Source: Acidovorax_G lacteus | GTDB lineage: Bacteria; Pseudomonadota; Gammaproteobacteria; Burkholderiales; Burkholderiaceae_C | Length of the DNA: 64,000 bases | Assembly (NCBI RefSeq): GCF_039540375.1 | Contig: NZ_BAABEX010000029.1 | Location: 372,001-436,000, forward strand | Direction: 5' to 3' | Shown: piece after piece, positions 17,454 to 25,936 of the stretch | How the letters are laid out: the number at the start of each line of letters is the position of its first letter | Numbering within the stretch: position 1 is the first letter of the stretch | Program-made: the position numbers and the translations under genes | Notes under the pieces: model-generated | Database searches by the model: none | Told to the model about the DNA's origin: nothing | The model's input: the letters and a program-made list of their open reading frames with translations, nothing else

Positions 17454-18629
17454 ATGTGGTGCAGCAGTCAACTCGTTCCTCAGGTGCAGGAGTGGGCACG
17501 CGAGCTGGGATTCTCCCAAATCGGTGTGGCCGGGATCGATTTGTCCTCTGCCGAGCCCGGATTGCTGCAGTGGCTGGACGCGGGCTTTCATGGCGAAATG
17601 CACTACATGCAGGCCCACGGCCTGCGCCGCGCCCGCCCGGCCGAGCTGGTGCCCGGCACGGTCAGCGTGATCACTGCGCGCATGGACTATCTGCCGCGCA
17701 TCAGCCTGCAGCCCGGGGTGGATGCTGCCACAGCCCGGGCCGATGCTGTGTCAGACACTCTCGACACCGCACCGGGCAGCGTCGCTGGCATGGCCACCTG
17801 GCAGCAGCGCGAGCTGGCCCGCCTGGCGCAACCGCACGAGGCCGTGGTCTCGCTCTATGCCCGGGGGCGCGACTACCACAAGGTGCTGCGCAGCCGCCTG
17901 CAAAAGCTGGCCGACCGCATCGCCGCCACGGTAGGGCCGTTCGGCCACCGCGTGTTCACCGATTCGGCCCCCGTGCTCGAAGCCGAACTGGCCTCACGCA
18001 GCGGCCAGGGCTGGCGCGGCAAGCACACCCTGGTGCTGCACCGCGAGGCGGGCTCCATGTTCTTTCTGGGCGAGATTTATGTGGACCTGGCCCTGCCGCC
18101 CACACCGGCGGTCACGGCCCACTGCGGCCAGTGCACGGCCTGCATCACGGCCTGCCCCACCGGGGCCATCGTGGCCCCGCACCGGGTGGACGCGCGGCGC
18201 TGCATTTCGTACCTGACCATCGAACACCCCGGGCCCATCGACGAAGCGCTGCGCCCGCTGATGGGCAACCGCATCTACGGCTGCGACGACTGCCAGCTCG
18301 TGTGCCCCTGGAACAAGTTTGCCAAGGCCAGCCCCTTGCCCGACTTCGACCCGCGCCCCGGGCTGACCGGCGCGGGTCTGCTGACGCTGTGGGCCTGGGA
18401 CGAAGCCACCTTTTTGCAGCGCACCGAGGGCAGTCCCATCCGCCGCATCGGACATGAGCGCTGGCTGCGCAACCTGGCCGTGGCGCTGGGCAACGCGCTG
18501 CGGGCCAGTGCCGATGATGGGCAGCGCCAGGCGGTGCGCACCGCGCTGCAGGCGCGTGCCGACCACCCGAGCGCGCTGGTGCGCGAGCATGTGGCCTGGG
18601 CGCTGGCGCAGGCGGATGCGACGGATTGA
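17454..18629 (+). CDS. queG: Epoxyqueuosine reductase
   Basis: QueG performs the last step of queuosine synthesis on tRNA, reducing epoxyqueuosine with a cobalamin and two [4Fe-4S] clusters. The ferredoxin-like segment CGQCTACITACPTGAI and the second cluster motif CDDCQLVCPWNK are both visible. The N-terminal segment HGEMHYM and the RGRDYHKVLRSRL cofactor-binding stretch are present. The C-terminus has HEAT-like repeats. Length is 391 residues. ATG 17454 gives the usual start WARELGFSQIGVAG shortly after it. Convergent with the esterase gene at 18724, with a repeat copy between. Confidence 0.96.
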   Translation: MWCSSQLVPQVQEWARELGFSQIGVAGIDLSSAEPGLLQWLDAGFHGEMHYMQAHGLRRARPAELVPGTVSVITARMDYLPRISLQPGVDAATARADAVSDTLDTAPGSVAGMATWQQRELARLAQPHEAVVSLYARGRDYHKVLRSRLQKLADRIAATVGPFGHRVFTDSAPVLEAELASRSGQGWRGKHTLVLHREAGSMFFLGEIYVDLALPPTPAVTAHCGQCTACITACPTGAIVAPHRVDARRCISYLTIEHPGPIDEALRPLMGNRIYGCDDCQLVCPWNKFAKASPLPDFDPRPGLTGAGLLTLWAWDEATFLQRTEGSPIRRIGHERWLRNLAVALGNALRASADDGQRQAVRTALQARADHPSALVREHVAWALAQADATD

Positions 18630-18659
18630 GCTCGCCGTATTACAAGCGAAATTGGCCGT

Positions 18660-18702
18660 TCGTGCCTGAAATACAAGCACGAGCAGCTATCAAATCAATA
18701 GC
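18660..18702 (+). repeat. Palindromic repeat between convergent queG and esterase genes
   Basis: Module 2 is degenerate (CGTGCctgaaatacaAGCACGAGCAGC) and module 1 is GCTATCAAATCAATAGC (18686-18702). The order is module 2 then module 1, the reverse of the copy at 15061. It lies in the 94-base gap between two gene ends. Confidence 0.85.
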
Positions 18703-18723
18703 GAACCGATGGGGCGGCGGGTT

Positions 18724-19386
18724 TCAGCGCCACCAGCCCACGCGGCGCAGTGTCTGCTCCAGCCCCTCGGCAAAGCGCGTATGGCCTGCGCTGTTGGCGT
18801 GGATTGCATCGGCGCGCAGGCGCTCGTCCGACAGCACCTCGGACCAGCCCTTGGCATGCAGCGGCACCTGCAGTGCGTCGGCCAGTTCGGCGTAGAGCGC
18901 ATGATCCTGAAGATGCCCTGCCGCGGCTAGCAGCGAGGGCGCGGGCACGGCCACCAGCAGCACCTGGGCGTCGGCATCGCGGCTGGCCTGCACGATGGCG
19001 CGCAGGTGCTCGCGGGTTTCGGCCGTGGACACGCGCCGCAGAAAATCGTTGCCGCCCAGGCCCACGATGACCAGTGCCGGCTTGTGCTGCGCCAGCAGCG
19101 GGCCGAGCCGCTCGCGCCCCTGGGCGCTGGTGTTGCCCGACACCCCGGCGTTGACCACCTGCCAGCCGGTGCGTTGCTGCAGCAGCGCGGGGTAGGCGGC
19201 CTCGGGCGTGGTACCTACGCCCGATGTGAGCGAATCGCCCAGCACCAGCACCGTGGCCCCGGCGGGCAGCGCAGACTGCTGGGGCGGCTTGCGGCCGCAA
19301 CCGGCCAGCAGCGCGAGTGTCGGTGCCAGCACTGCGGCGGCGGCCGTGGCCAGCACACGCCGGCGGGTGGGCAGGGGGGGCTTCAT
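18724..19386 (-). CDS. GDSL-family esterase / lysophospholipase, predicted lipoprotein (TesA-like)
   Basis: A 220-residue SGNH hydrolase. Block I reads VLVLGDSLTSGVGTTPE with the catalytic Ser. The Gly block is NAGVSGNTS, the Asn block VGLGGNDFLR, and the catalytic Asp-His pair DAIHANSAGH near the C-terminus. All four blocks resemble TesA/arylesterases. The N-terminus has a twin Arg (TRRRVLATAAAAVLAP) and a lipobox LALLAGC, so it is probably a lipoprotein, unlike soluble periplasmic TesA. Its start overlaps the AEC-transporter stop by 4 bases. The physiological substrate is unknown. Confidence 0.9.
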   Translation of the reverse strand: MKPPLPTRRRVLATAAAAVLAPTLALLAGCGRKPPQQSALPAGATVLVLGDSLTSGVGTTPEAAYPALLQQRTGWQVVNAGVSGNTSAQGRERLGPLLAQHKPALVIVGLGGNDFLRRVSTAETREHLRAIVQASRDADAQVLLVAVPAPSLLAAAGHLQDHALYAELADALQVPLHAKGWSEVLSDERLRADAIHANSAGHTRFAEGLEQTLRRVGWWR

Positions 19387-20288
19387 CGCAACACTCCCAA
19401 AGCAAACGGCAGGCTCACCACCCCCAGCAGGGTGGACAAGGTGACCAGCCCGGCCACGTACGCGCCGTTGTAGCCCATGCGCGCGGCCAGCACATAGCAG
19501 GTGGATGCCGTGGGCAGCGCCGTGAAGGCGAGCAGCACCGTCGTCTGTACCGGGCTCAGGCCAAACAGGCGCGCCATGGCCAGGCCGATGAGGGGCTGCA
19601 CCAGATGGCGCAGCGTAAGCACGGCCACGCTGAGCGAACGCCCGCGCGCCAGTTGTCCCAACTGCATGCCCGCGCCCGCGGCCATGAGCCCGAGCGCGAG
19701 CGACGACGCGCTGATGCGGCTCACCGTAGGCGCCATCCATTCGGGAATGCGAAAGCCCAGCAGGTTGGCCACCAGCCCGGACACCGTGGCCAGGATCAGC
19801 GGGTTGCGCAGCAGCTCACGCACAAAGCCCTGCTGGCCGTGGCGCGCCATGGGCCATACCGCGGCCATGTTGAACAGCGGCACACACACGCCGATCAGCA
19901 CCGCAATGAGCTGCACGCCCTGGCCGCCCGCCAGGCGCTCGGCTATGGCCAAGCCAATGAAGGAGTTGAAGCGGAACGCCACCTGCGCGCTGGCCGCGTG
20001 GTCGCGCCGGTCGATGTGACGGCCCAGCACGGGCCACCAGGGCAGGCTGTAGGCCAGCGCAATGCCGCTCAGGGCCGCCAGCAGGCCCGCGCCGATCAGC
20101 CCCGAGGTGGCGGCCAGGTCCACCGGGCTTTTGACGATCGACTGGAACAGCAGCACCGGAAAGAGCAGGTAGTACACCAGGCTCTCCACCGGCTGCCACA
20201 CCGCGCGGTTCAGCGGGGTGAAGCGGCAGAGCAGGTAGCCCAGCAGGATGAGCGAGAAGTCCGGAAGCAGCAGCTGGGCATAGTTCAC
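19383..20288 (-). CDS. AEC (auxin efflux carrier) family transporter
   Basis: A 301-residue inner-membrane protein with about ten helices in two five-helix halves, the AEC/PIN-like layout. Conserved features include LPDFSLILLGYLLCRF at the N-terminus and NPLILATVSGLVANLLGF before the second half. Such carriers move organic acids or are unassigned. It starts 125 bases from the orphan Bug receptor gene that diverges from it; both might handle the same organic acid, but that is inference. It is co-translated with the GDSL esterase. Confidence 0.85.
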   Translation of the reverse strand: MNYAQLLLPDFSLILLGYLLCRFTPLNRAVWQPVESLVYYLLFPVLLFQSIVKSPVDLAATSGLIGAGLLAALSGIALAYSLPWWPVLGRHIDRRDHAASAQVAFRFNSFIGLAIAERLAGGQGVQLIAVLIGVCVPLFNMAAVWPMARHGQQGFVRELLRNPLILATVSGLVANLLGFRIPEWMAPTVSRISASSLALGLMAAGAGMQLGQLARGRSLSVAVLTLRHLVQPLIGLAMARLFGLSPVQTTVLLAFTALPTASTCYVLAARMGYNGAYVAGLVTLSTLLGVVSLPFALGVLR

Positions 20289-20336
20289 CCGCCGAGAATA
20301 CCCGAGGGCCGCGCCGCGCGTGAGGGTTCACCCTTA

Positions 20337-20349
20337 TGTGGTATCCACA
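20337..20349. promoter_or_regulatory. Palindrome TGTGG-TAT-CCACA between divergent genes
   Basis: A perfect 5-3-5 inverted repeat in the 125-base gap between the AEC carrier and the Bug receptor, 64 bases before the receptor start. It looks like an operator of the GntR or LysR size class. No regulator gene is adjacent. Confidence 0.4.
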
Positions 20350-20413
20350 GTCTGTAGGGATTTGCGTTGCGCATACCATCGGCCCACCTTCCATCAACCA
20401 AGGAGAGAACGTC

Positions 20414-21376
20414 ATGCAACGTCGTCACTGGCTGGCACTCGCACTGGCCACGGCAGCGGGTTCTGCCGCAGCCCAGGGTTATCCGAACAAGCCCATCAAG
20501 CTGGTCGTGCCCTTTGCACCGGGTGGTACCACCGACATCATCGCCCGCACCATCGCCGACCCGCTGGGCAAGGCGCTGGGCCAGAACGTGATCGTCGAAA
20601 ACCGCGCCGGCGGGGGCGGCATCATCGGCGCAGGCGAGACGGCCAAGTCCGCGCCCGATGGCTATTCGCTGGGCGTGGCCACCGTGTCCACCACCGCAGC
20701 CAACCCCGCCATCAACCCCAAGACGCCGTACAACCCGCTGACGGACTTCACACCCATCATCAACATCGCGGCCACGCCCAACGTGATCGCGGTGCACCCA
20801 AGCTTTCCGGCCAAGGACTACAAGGGCTTCGTGGCCGAGCTCAAGAAGTCGCCGGGCAAGTACTCGTACTCGTCCTCGGGCACGGGCGGCATCGGCCACC
20901 TGCAGATGGAGCTGTACAAGAACCTGAGCGGCACCTTCATCACGCACATTCCGTACCGCGGTGCGGGCCCGGCCCTGAACGACACCGTGGCCGGCCAGGT
21001 GCCGATGATTTTTGACAACCTGCCCTCCGCGCTGCCCTTCATCCGCGACAACCGCCTGGTGCCCATCGTGGTGGCCGCACCGCAGCGCCTGGCTGCACTG
21101 CCCAACGTGCCCACCTTCAAGGAAGTGGGGCTGGAGCCCGTGAACCGCCTGGCCTACTACGGCATCGTGGGCCCCAAGGGTCTGCCGCGTGACGTGGTGG
21201 ACAAGATCAACGCCGGCGTGCGCAAGGCGCTTGAAGACCCGGCCGTGCGCAAGCGCATTGAAGACACGGGCTCGATCATCGTGGCCAACACGCCCGAGCA
21301 GTTCGGCGCGCAGATCAAGGCCGAATTCGACGTCTACAAGAAGGTCGTCGACGAGCAGAAGCTCAAGCTCGACTGA
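20414..21376 (+). CDS. Orphan Bug-family tripartite tricarboxylate receptor
   Basis: Periplasmic binding protein of 320 residues. A signal peptide (MQRRHWLALALATAAGSAAA) precedes YPNKPIKLVVPFAPGGTTD, the usual Bug opening with the ligand-binding loop. The second loop is near SSSGTGGIGHLQMELYK. No membrane subunits TctA or TctB are adjacent, so it must share a transporter elsewhere or act as a sensor, as is common in Comamonadaceae and Bordetella. AAGGAG precedes the ATG by 8 bases. A strong terminator follows the stop. The ligand is unknown. Confidence 0.92.
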   Translation: MQRRHWLALALATAAGSAAAQGYPNKPIKLVVPFAPGGTTDIIARTIADPLGKALGQNVIVENRAGGGGIIGAGETAKSAPDGYSLGVATVSTTAANPAINPKTPYNPLTDFTPIINIAATPNVIAVHPSFPAKDYKGFVAELKKSPGKYSYSSSGTGGIGHLQMELYKNLSGTFITHIPYRGAGPALNDTVAGQVPMIFDNLPSALPFIRDNRLVPIVVAAPQRLAALPNVPTFKEVGLEPVNRLAYYGIVGPKGLPRDVVDKINAGVRKALEDPAVRKRIEDTGSIIVANTPEQFGAQIKAEFDVYKKVVDEQKLKLD

Positions 21377-21421
21377 CGGCACCTGCGGCCGCCATGCGGC
21401 CGCTGCATCCGTGCCATCATC

Positions 21422-21454
21422 GGCCATCCGTCCTGCCGGGCGGATGGCCTTTTT
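21422..21454 (+). terminator. Intrinsic terminator after the Bug receptor
   Basis: Nine-bp stem GGCCATCCG / CGGATGGCC with a 10-base loop, followed directly by TTTTT. It ends 19 bases before the xerD start. Confidence 0.9.
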
Positions 21455-21473
21455 GTTGGCTCCCACCCGCTGT

Positions 21474-22448
21474 ATGCCCGCTGTTGCGCCGCCTGAACAT
21501 CCGCTGCCCCCGCTACCCGTCGCCTTGGGCGACAGTCCGCTGCCTGCGGCCAGTGCCGATGCCATCGACGCCTTTGTGGACGCGCTGTGGCTCGAGGACG
21601 GCCTGGTGCGCAACACGCTGGCCGCCTACCGGCGCGACCTGACGCTGTACGCCCAGTGGCTTGCGCAGCAGCAGCCTGCGCTGGCCCTGGATCAGACAGC
21701 CGAGCACCACCTGCAGGCCTACTTTGCGGCCCGCCATGCGCACACGCGCGCCACCAGCGCCAACCGCCGCCTCACCGTGCTGCGCCGCTACTTCCGCTGG
21801 GCGCTGCGCGAGCGGCGCATCGCCGCAGACCCCACGCTGCGGCTGGAGGCCGCGCGCCAGCCGTTGCGCGTGCCCAAGTCGCTGTCGCAGGCGCAGGTGG
21901 AGGCCCTGCTGGCCGCGCCCGACCTGGGCCAGCCGCTGGGCGTGCGCGACCGCGCCATGCTGGAGCTGATGTACGCCAGCGGCCTGCGCGTGACCGAGCT
22001 GGTGACGCTCAAGACCTACCAGGTGAGCCTGGCCGAAGGCGTGCTGCGCGTGGTGGGCAAGGGCCGCAAAGAGCGGCTGGTGCCCTTTGGCCAGGAGGCC
22101 CACGCCTGGCTGGTGCGCTACCTGCAGGACGCGCGCGGCGCCATCCTGGGCGGGCAGCTCACCGACGACCTGTTCGTCACCCAGCGCGGCGCAGCCATGA
22201 CGCGCGTGGCCTTCTGGATGATCGTGAAGAAATGGGCCGCGGTGGCGGGCATCGTGGCGCCGCTGTCGCCCCACACGCTGCGCCATGCGTTTGCCACGCA
22301 CCTGCTCAACCACGGGGCCGATTTGCGCGTGGTGCAGCTGCTGCTGGGCCATGCCGACATCTCGACCACCACCATCTACACCCACGTGGCGCGTGAGCGG
22401 CTCAAAGCCTTGCACGCCGCGCACCACCCGCGCGGTCAGGCGGGTTGA
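21474..22448 (+). CDS. xerD: Tyrosine recombinase XerD
   Basis: Site-specific recombinase that, with XerC, resolves chromosome dimers at dif under FtsK control. An N-terminal SAM-like core-binding domain (about residues 25-105, FVDALWLEDGLVRNTLAAYR) is followed by the catalytic domain. There, ASGLRVTELVTL carries the first Arg, GKGRKERLVPF the Lys, HTLRHAFATHLLNHGADLR the His-x-x-Arg, and GHADISTTTIYTHV the second His and the Tyr nucleophile. Length is 324 residues. ATG 21474 follows the Bug-receptor terminator closely. Nothing suggests a mobile integrase, and the conserved length favours a housekeeping XerD. Confidence 0.93.
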   Translation: MPAVAPPEHPLPPLPVALGDSPLPAASADAIDAFVDALWLEDGLVRNTLAAYRRDLTLYAQWLAQQQPALALDQTAEHHLQAYFAARHAHTRATSANRRLTVLRRYFRWALRERRIAADPTLRLEAARQPLRVPKSLSQAQVEALLAAPDLGQPLGVRDRAMLELMYASGLRVTELVTLKTYQVSLAEGVLRVVGKGRKERLVPFGQEAHAWLVRYLQDARGAILGGQLTDDLFVTQRGAAMTRVAFWMIVKKWAAVAGIVAPLSPHTLRHAFATHLLNHGADLRVVQLLLGHADISTTTIYTHVARERLKALHAAHHPRGQAG

Positions 22449-22611
22449 GCGGCCCGCTTGCAGGGCGCGGCGGTGTGGGGTCAGTGTGGGGCAGGTGTGG
22501 GCACGGCCCTGTTGCCCGGCGTGCGGCGGTGCGTCTGTCGAGCGGGAGCAGGCCCGTCGTCAGCACCCCGCGGACTTGGTGGCTGACTGGCCCCCGATCC
22601 AGCACAGACTA

Positions 22612-22637
22612 GCACGAGAAGCTATCGAAACAATAGC
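22612..22637 (+). repeat. Half copy of the palindromic repeat between convergent xerD and mnhG
   Basis: GCACGAG remnant of module 2 followed by module 1 GCTATCGAAACAATAGC (22621-22637). The left arm of module 2 is missing. The rest of the 262-base gap (22449-22710) shows nothing else. Confidence 0.75.
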
Positions 22638-22710
22638 AACCTAAGGCCTCGGGAGGTGCCCGGCCAGGCACGGCCAGTGTCCCGCGGGTGGCCCGCGCAG
22701 GCCCCCGGGT

Positions 22711-23100
22711 TCACACCGTATCGGTCGGGTGGGCAGCCGGTGCGGCCGTGCGCTCGGGTACCGCGTCGTGCGGAATGGGCGCACGGCTGTCCACGCCCAG
22801 GTGCAGGGCCGCCTGGGCCATGAGGTTGGCCGACACCGGGGCGGTGACAAACACGAAGAGCGTGATCAGCAGCTCGGCAAAGCCGATCTCGCCCCGCGCC
22901 GCGGCCAGCACCATGCTGGCGATCAGCACGCCCCCCACGCCCAGCGTCGAAGCCTTGGTGGGCGCGTGCAGGCGCATGAAGAAGTCCGGCAGGCGCACCA
23001 GCCCGATGGCCCCCACGAGGCTGAAGAACCCGGCCACCAGCAGCAAGGCTGCAGCGGCCCACTCGGCCACGGTCTGAAGCAGGGGGGCGGCGGCGCTCAT
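22711..23100 (-). CDS. mnhG: Mrp antiporter subunit G
   Basis: Last gene of the Mrp operon. Three membrane helices are seen: about residues 8-30 (AEWAAAALLLVAGFFSLVG), 40-60 and 65-85. The conserved LVRLPDFFMRLHAPTKASTLG links helices 1 and 2, and the tail is hydrophilic. MrpG is a small accessory subunit needed for assembly of the multi-subunit sodium(potassium)/proton antiporter. The start at 23100 gives 129 residues; an upstream start at 23154 would overlap mnhF. Confidence 0.92.
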   Translation of the reverse strand: MSAAAPLLQTVAEWAAAALLLVAGFFSLVGAIGLVRLPDFFMRLHAPTKASTLGVGGVLIASMVLAAARGEIGFAELLITLFVFVTAPVSANLMAQAALHLGVDSRAPIPHDAVPERTAAPAAHPTDTV

Positions 23101-23134
23101 GGCAAGGCTCCCGGAAAGCAGAGGGTTCGCGGCG

Positions 23135-23416
23135 TCATTCGACCACGTCCCCACGGGTCAGGTAGCGCGACAGCGCCACGGTGGACACAAACCCCAGCAT
23201 GGCCACGATCAGCGCGGCCTCGTACAGCAGGGCCGTGTGCCAGCGGATGCCCAGCAACACCGTCAGGGCCACGGCGTTGAGGTACAGCGTGTCGATGGCC
23301 AGCACCCGGTCGATGGGCTGCGGACCGCGCCACAGGCGCCAGGTGCACAGCGCCAGCGAGAGCGCCACGCACGCGGTGGCAAAGTCCAGTGCCCAGGGCA
23401 GCACGGTGGTCATCAT
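23135..23416 (-). CDS. mnhF: Mrp antiporter subunit F
   Basis: A 93-residue protein with three helices. The conserved core RLWRGPQPIDRVLAIDTLYL is the MrpF signature. It starts inside the last codons of mnhE (4-base overlap), so it is translationally coupled. Confidence 0.93.
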   Translation of the reverse strand: MMTTVLPWALDFATACVALSLALCTWRLWRGPQPIDRVLAIDTLYLNAVALTVLLGIRWHTALLYEAALIVAMLGFVSTVALSRYLTRGDVVE

Positions 23417-23940
23417 GGCCTTGCTCCTGGCGACGGCGCGTGCGCGCCGTGGCCTTCAAAAATCGCACGCAGCGGGGCTTCGTAGCGTTGCTGGATGTCG
23501 TGTGCCATCTGCACGGGGTCTGCGCAGTCGAGCGCGTGCACCAGGATGCGGTGCTGCGCTTCGTCCACCGTGCACGACACCGTGCCCGGCGTGGTGGTGA
23601 TGATGCTGGCCAGCAGCGCAATGGCCGTGGGGTCCTGCAGCGTGAGGGGCACCACCACCCAGCCCGGCCGGGGGCGGCTGGCCGGGCCCAGCACTAGGCG
23701 GGCCACGGCAATGTTGGACACCACGATGTCCCTAAGCACCACCGCCACCAGCCGCGGCACGGGAGCCCAGCGCACCGGGCGGCCCGTGGGCAGAAAGCCG
23801 TGCAGCAGCCAGGGCACGGCCAGGCCCAGCAGCACGGCCGACAGCAGGTGCACGGGTTCGATCGACCGCTGCAGCAGCAGCCAGCCGATGCCCAGCAGGG
23901 CAGACCACCACGGATGGGCGAGCAGAGGGCGGCGCTTCAT
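23413..23940 (-). CDS. mnhE: Mrp antiporter subunit E
   Basis: A 175-residue membrane-anchored subunit. Two or three N-terminal helices are followed by a cytoplasmic domain with VVLRDIVVSNIAVARLVL and the SIITTTPGTVSCTVDEAQH motif, both hallmarks of MrpE. The ATG overlaps the mnhD stop. The open frame reaches further upstream, but that part is a shadow of mnhD. Confidence 0.92.
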   Translation of the reverse strand: MKRRPLLAHPWWSALLGIGWLLLQRSIEPVHLLSAVLLGLAVPWLLHGFLPTGRPVRWAPVPRLVAVVLRDIVVSNIAVARLVLGPASRPRPGWVVVPLTLQDPTAIALLASIITTTPGTVSCTVDEAQHRILVHALDCADPVQMAHDIQQRYEAPLRAIFEGHGAHAPSPGARP

Positions 23941-25580
23941 GGGCGTTCTCCGGGGGGCGGCGTCAGCCGCACTTCGCCGTCGCCCGCGCGGTAGGGGCGC
24001 GTGCTGCGGGCATCGCGTCCACCCACCGTGTGCAGCACCTGCTCGGCATAGGCACCGGTGTCGGTCAGTTGCAGGGCCATGGCGTCGGTGTATCGCTTCA
24101 TGGGCGACGCTGCCACGGCCAGCAGCACCGTGAGCGACATCAGCCCCAGCGTGGCCGTGGTCAGGCGCAGACTGTGCCCGGCCTGCACGGCCTTGGGGTC
24201 GGCCGGCAGGGCGGCCCAGAACAGAATGCTGCCCGCCCGCGCCAGCCCGACCAGGGTGAGAAAGCCTGCGCCTAGCACCACCGCCCACACCCAGGTGTGC
24301 GCCGGGCTGGCGGCGGCGCTTTCAAGCACCATGACCTTGCCCAGAAAGCCCGGTAGCGGCGGCAAACCGGCCGCCGAAGCCGCGCCCAGCAGCATCATGA
24401 GCCCCAGCAGCACTGGCTGGGCCACCGGGGTGGCCGGCTGCAGCAGATCGCCCGCCGGGCCGCGCTGCGATGCGACCAGTTCCACCAGCAGGAAGAGGCC
24501 CGCCACCACCAGCGTGCTGTGCACCATGTAGTACACAGCGGCCGACAGCCCTGCCGGGGTGAACAGCCCCACGCCCGCGAGGATGGTGCCCACCGAGCCG
24601 ACCGTGAGGTAGGACACCATGCGCGCCATGCTGTGAGCCGCCAGGGCCCCCAGCGTGCCCAGCACGGCAGTGACCAGGGCCAGGGGCAGCAGCCAGGCCG
24701 CAGCCGCCAGGGCGGCATGGCCCGCGCCGTCGCCCAGCATCACGGCGTGCACCCGGATGATGCTGTACACGCCCACCTTGGTCATGATGGCGAACAGCGC
24801 CGCCACCGGGGCCGTGGCAGCCGCGTAGGTGCCGGGCAGCCACAGGTACAGCGGCACGATGGCTGCCTTGAGCCCAAACACCACCAGCAGCAACAGCGCT
24901 CCGACCTTGAGCAGCGCCGCGTCTTCAGGGCCCAGCTGCGCGATGCGCAGCGCCAGATCGGCCATGTTCAGCGTGCCCGTGACGGCGTACACCAGCGCCA
25001 GCCCGATCAGGAACAGGGCCGATGCCACGAGGTTGAGCACCACGTAGTGCAGCCCCGCACGCACCCGATCGCGGCCCTGGCCGTGGAGCATCAGCGCGTA
25101 CGAGGAGATGAGCAGCACCTCGAAGAACACGAACAGGTTGAACAGGTCGCCGGTGACGAAGGCCCCCGACAGGCCCATGAGCTGGAAGTGGAACAGCGCA
25201 TGGAAATGACGGCCGTGCGCGTCCCAGCCGCCTGTGGCGTACCAGAGAACCGGCACGGCAATGGTCCAGGTCAGCGCCAGCATCAGCGCGCTCAGGCGGT
25301 CGACCACCAGCACGATGCCAAACGGCGCGGGCCATGCGCCCAGCGGGTACACCTGCAGGCCGCCGTTGGCCGCCTCGGTGAACAGGCGCCAGGCGAGCAC
25401 AGCGCCCAGAACGGCCGCAGCCAGGCTCACGCGGCGGCGGCGGTGCAGCAGGTGGCTGCCGTGGTGGGCCTCACCGCCGCCATCGCCCAGCCACAGCAGC
25501 AGCGCGGCGGTGGCCAGCGGCAGCAATACGGGCAGCACCGGCAGGTGCTGCGCAAAGAAGTGCGCCACCACGCCGTTCAC
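23937..25580 (-). CDS. mnhD: Mrp antiporter subunit D
   Basis: A 547-residue integral membrane protein homologous to complex I proton-channel subunits NuoL/M/N. About 14 helices. Key stretches are the loop motif GDLFNLFVFFEVLLISSYAL, with the Glu thought to take part in proton transfer, and GLKAAIVPLYLWLPGTYAAA with the conserved Lys. With MrpA it forms the ion-translocating core. It overlaps mnhC and mnhE by 4 bases each. Confidence 0.94.
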   Translation of the reverse strand: MNGVVAHFFAQHLPVLPVLLPLATAALLLWLGDGGGEAHHGSHLLHRRRRVSLAAAVLGAVLAWRLFTEAANGGLQVYPLGAWPAPFGIVLVVDRLSALMLALTWTIAVPVLWYATGGWDAHGRHFHALFHFQLMGLSGAFVTGDLFNLFVFFEVLLISSYALMLHGQGRDRVRAGLHYVVLNLVASALFLIGLALVYAVTGTLNMADLALRIAQLGPEDAALLKVGALLLLVVFGLKAAIVPLYLWLPGTYAAATAPVAALFAIMTKVGVYSIIRVHAVMLGDGAGHAALAAAAWLLPLALVTAVLGTLGALAAHSMARMVSYLTVGSVGTILAGVGLFTPAGLSAAVYYMVHSTLVVAGLFLLVELVASQRGPAGDLLQPATPVAQPVLLGLMMLLGAASAAGLPPLPGFLGKVMVLESAAASPAHTWVWAVVLGAGFLTLVGLARAGSILFWAALPADPKAVQAGHSLRLTTATLGLMSLTVLLAVAASPMKRYTDAMALQLTDTGAYAEQVLHTVGGRDARSTRPYRAGDGEVRLTPPPGERP

Positions 25581-25936
25581 GGCTTGGGCCTTTCAGCGTT
25601 GCCGGACGGAGGCTCGGCCCCGTCCACATGGTCGGTGCCGGTTTCGTGGCGTGAGCGCAAGGCCAGCTCCACCACGAATCCGGTGGTGGCAAAACCGATC
25701 ACGATGGCCGTGAGCACCAGCGCCTGCGGCAGCGGGTCGGCCACGCGGCCGTCGGGTGTGAGGATGGGGGCGGCGTCCATCCAGAGCCGCCCCATGGCGA
25801 AGATGAACACATTGACGGCGTAGCCCAGCAGGCTCAGCCCGATCACCACGGGCCAGGTGCGGCCGCGCAGAATCAGGTACAGGCCGGTCGCGGTCACGCA
25901 GCCGATGCCGCTGGCCACCAGAAATTCAAGGCTCAT
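25577..25936 (-). CDS. mnhC: Mrp antiporter subunit C
   Basis: A 119-residue NuoK-like subunit with three helices: 3-23 (LEFLVASGIGCVTATGLYLIL), 28-48 and about 73-93, the last preceded by PLPQALVLTAIVIGFA, the most conserved MrpC/NuoK stretch. Coupled to mnhA and mnhD through 4-base overlaps. Confidence 0.94.
   Translation of the reverse strand: MSLEFLVASGIGCVTATGLYLILRGRTWPVVIGLSLLGYAVNVFIFAMGRLWMDAAPILTPDGRVADPLPQALVLTAIVIGFATTGFVVELALRSRHETGTDHVDGAEPPSGNAERPKP

Noticed and set aside
21474..22448. Phage or integron integrase
   Set aside because: Length, domain order and setting fit housekeeping XerD; no attachment site or cassette is nearby.
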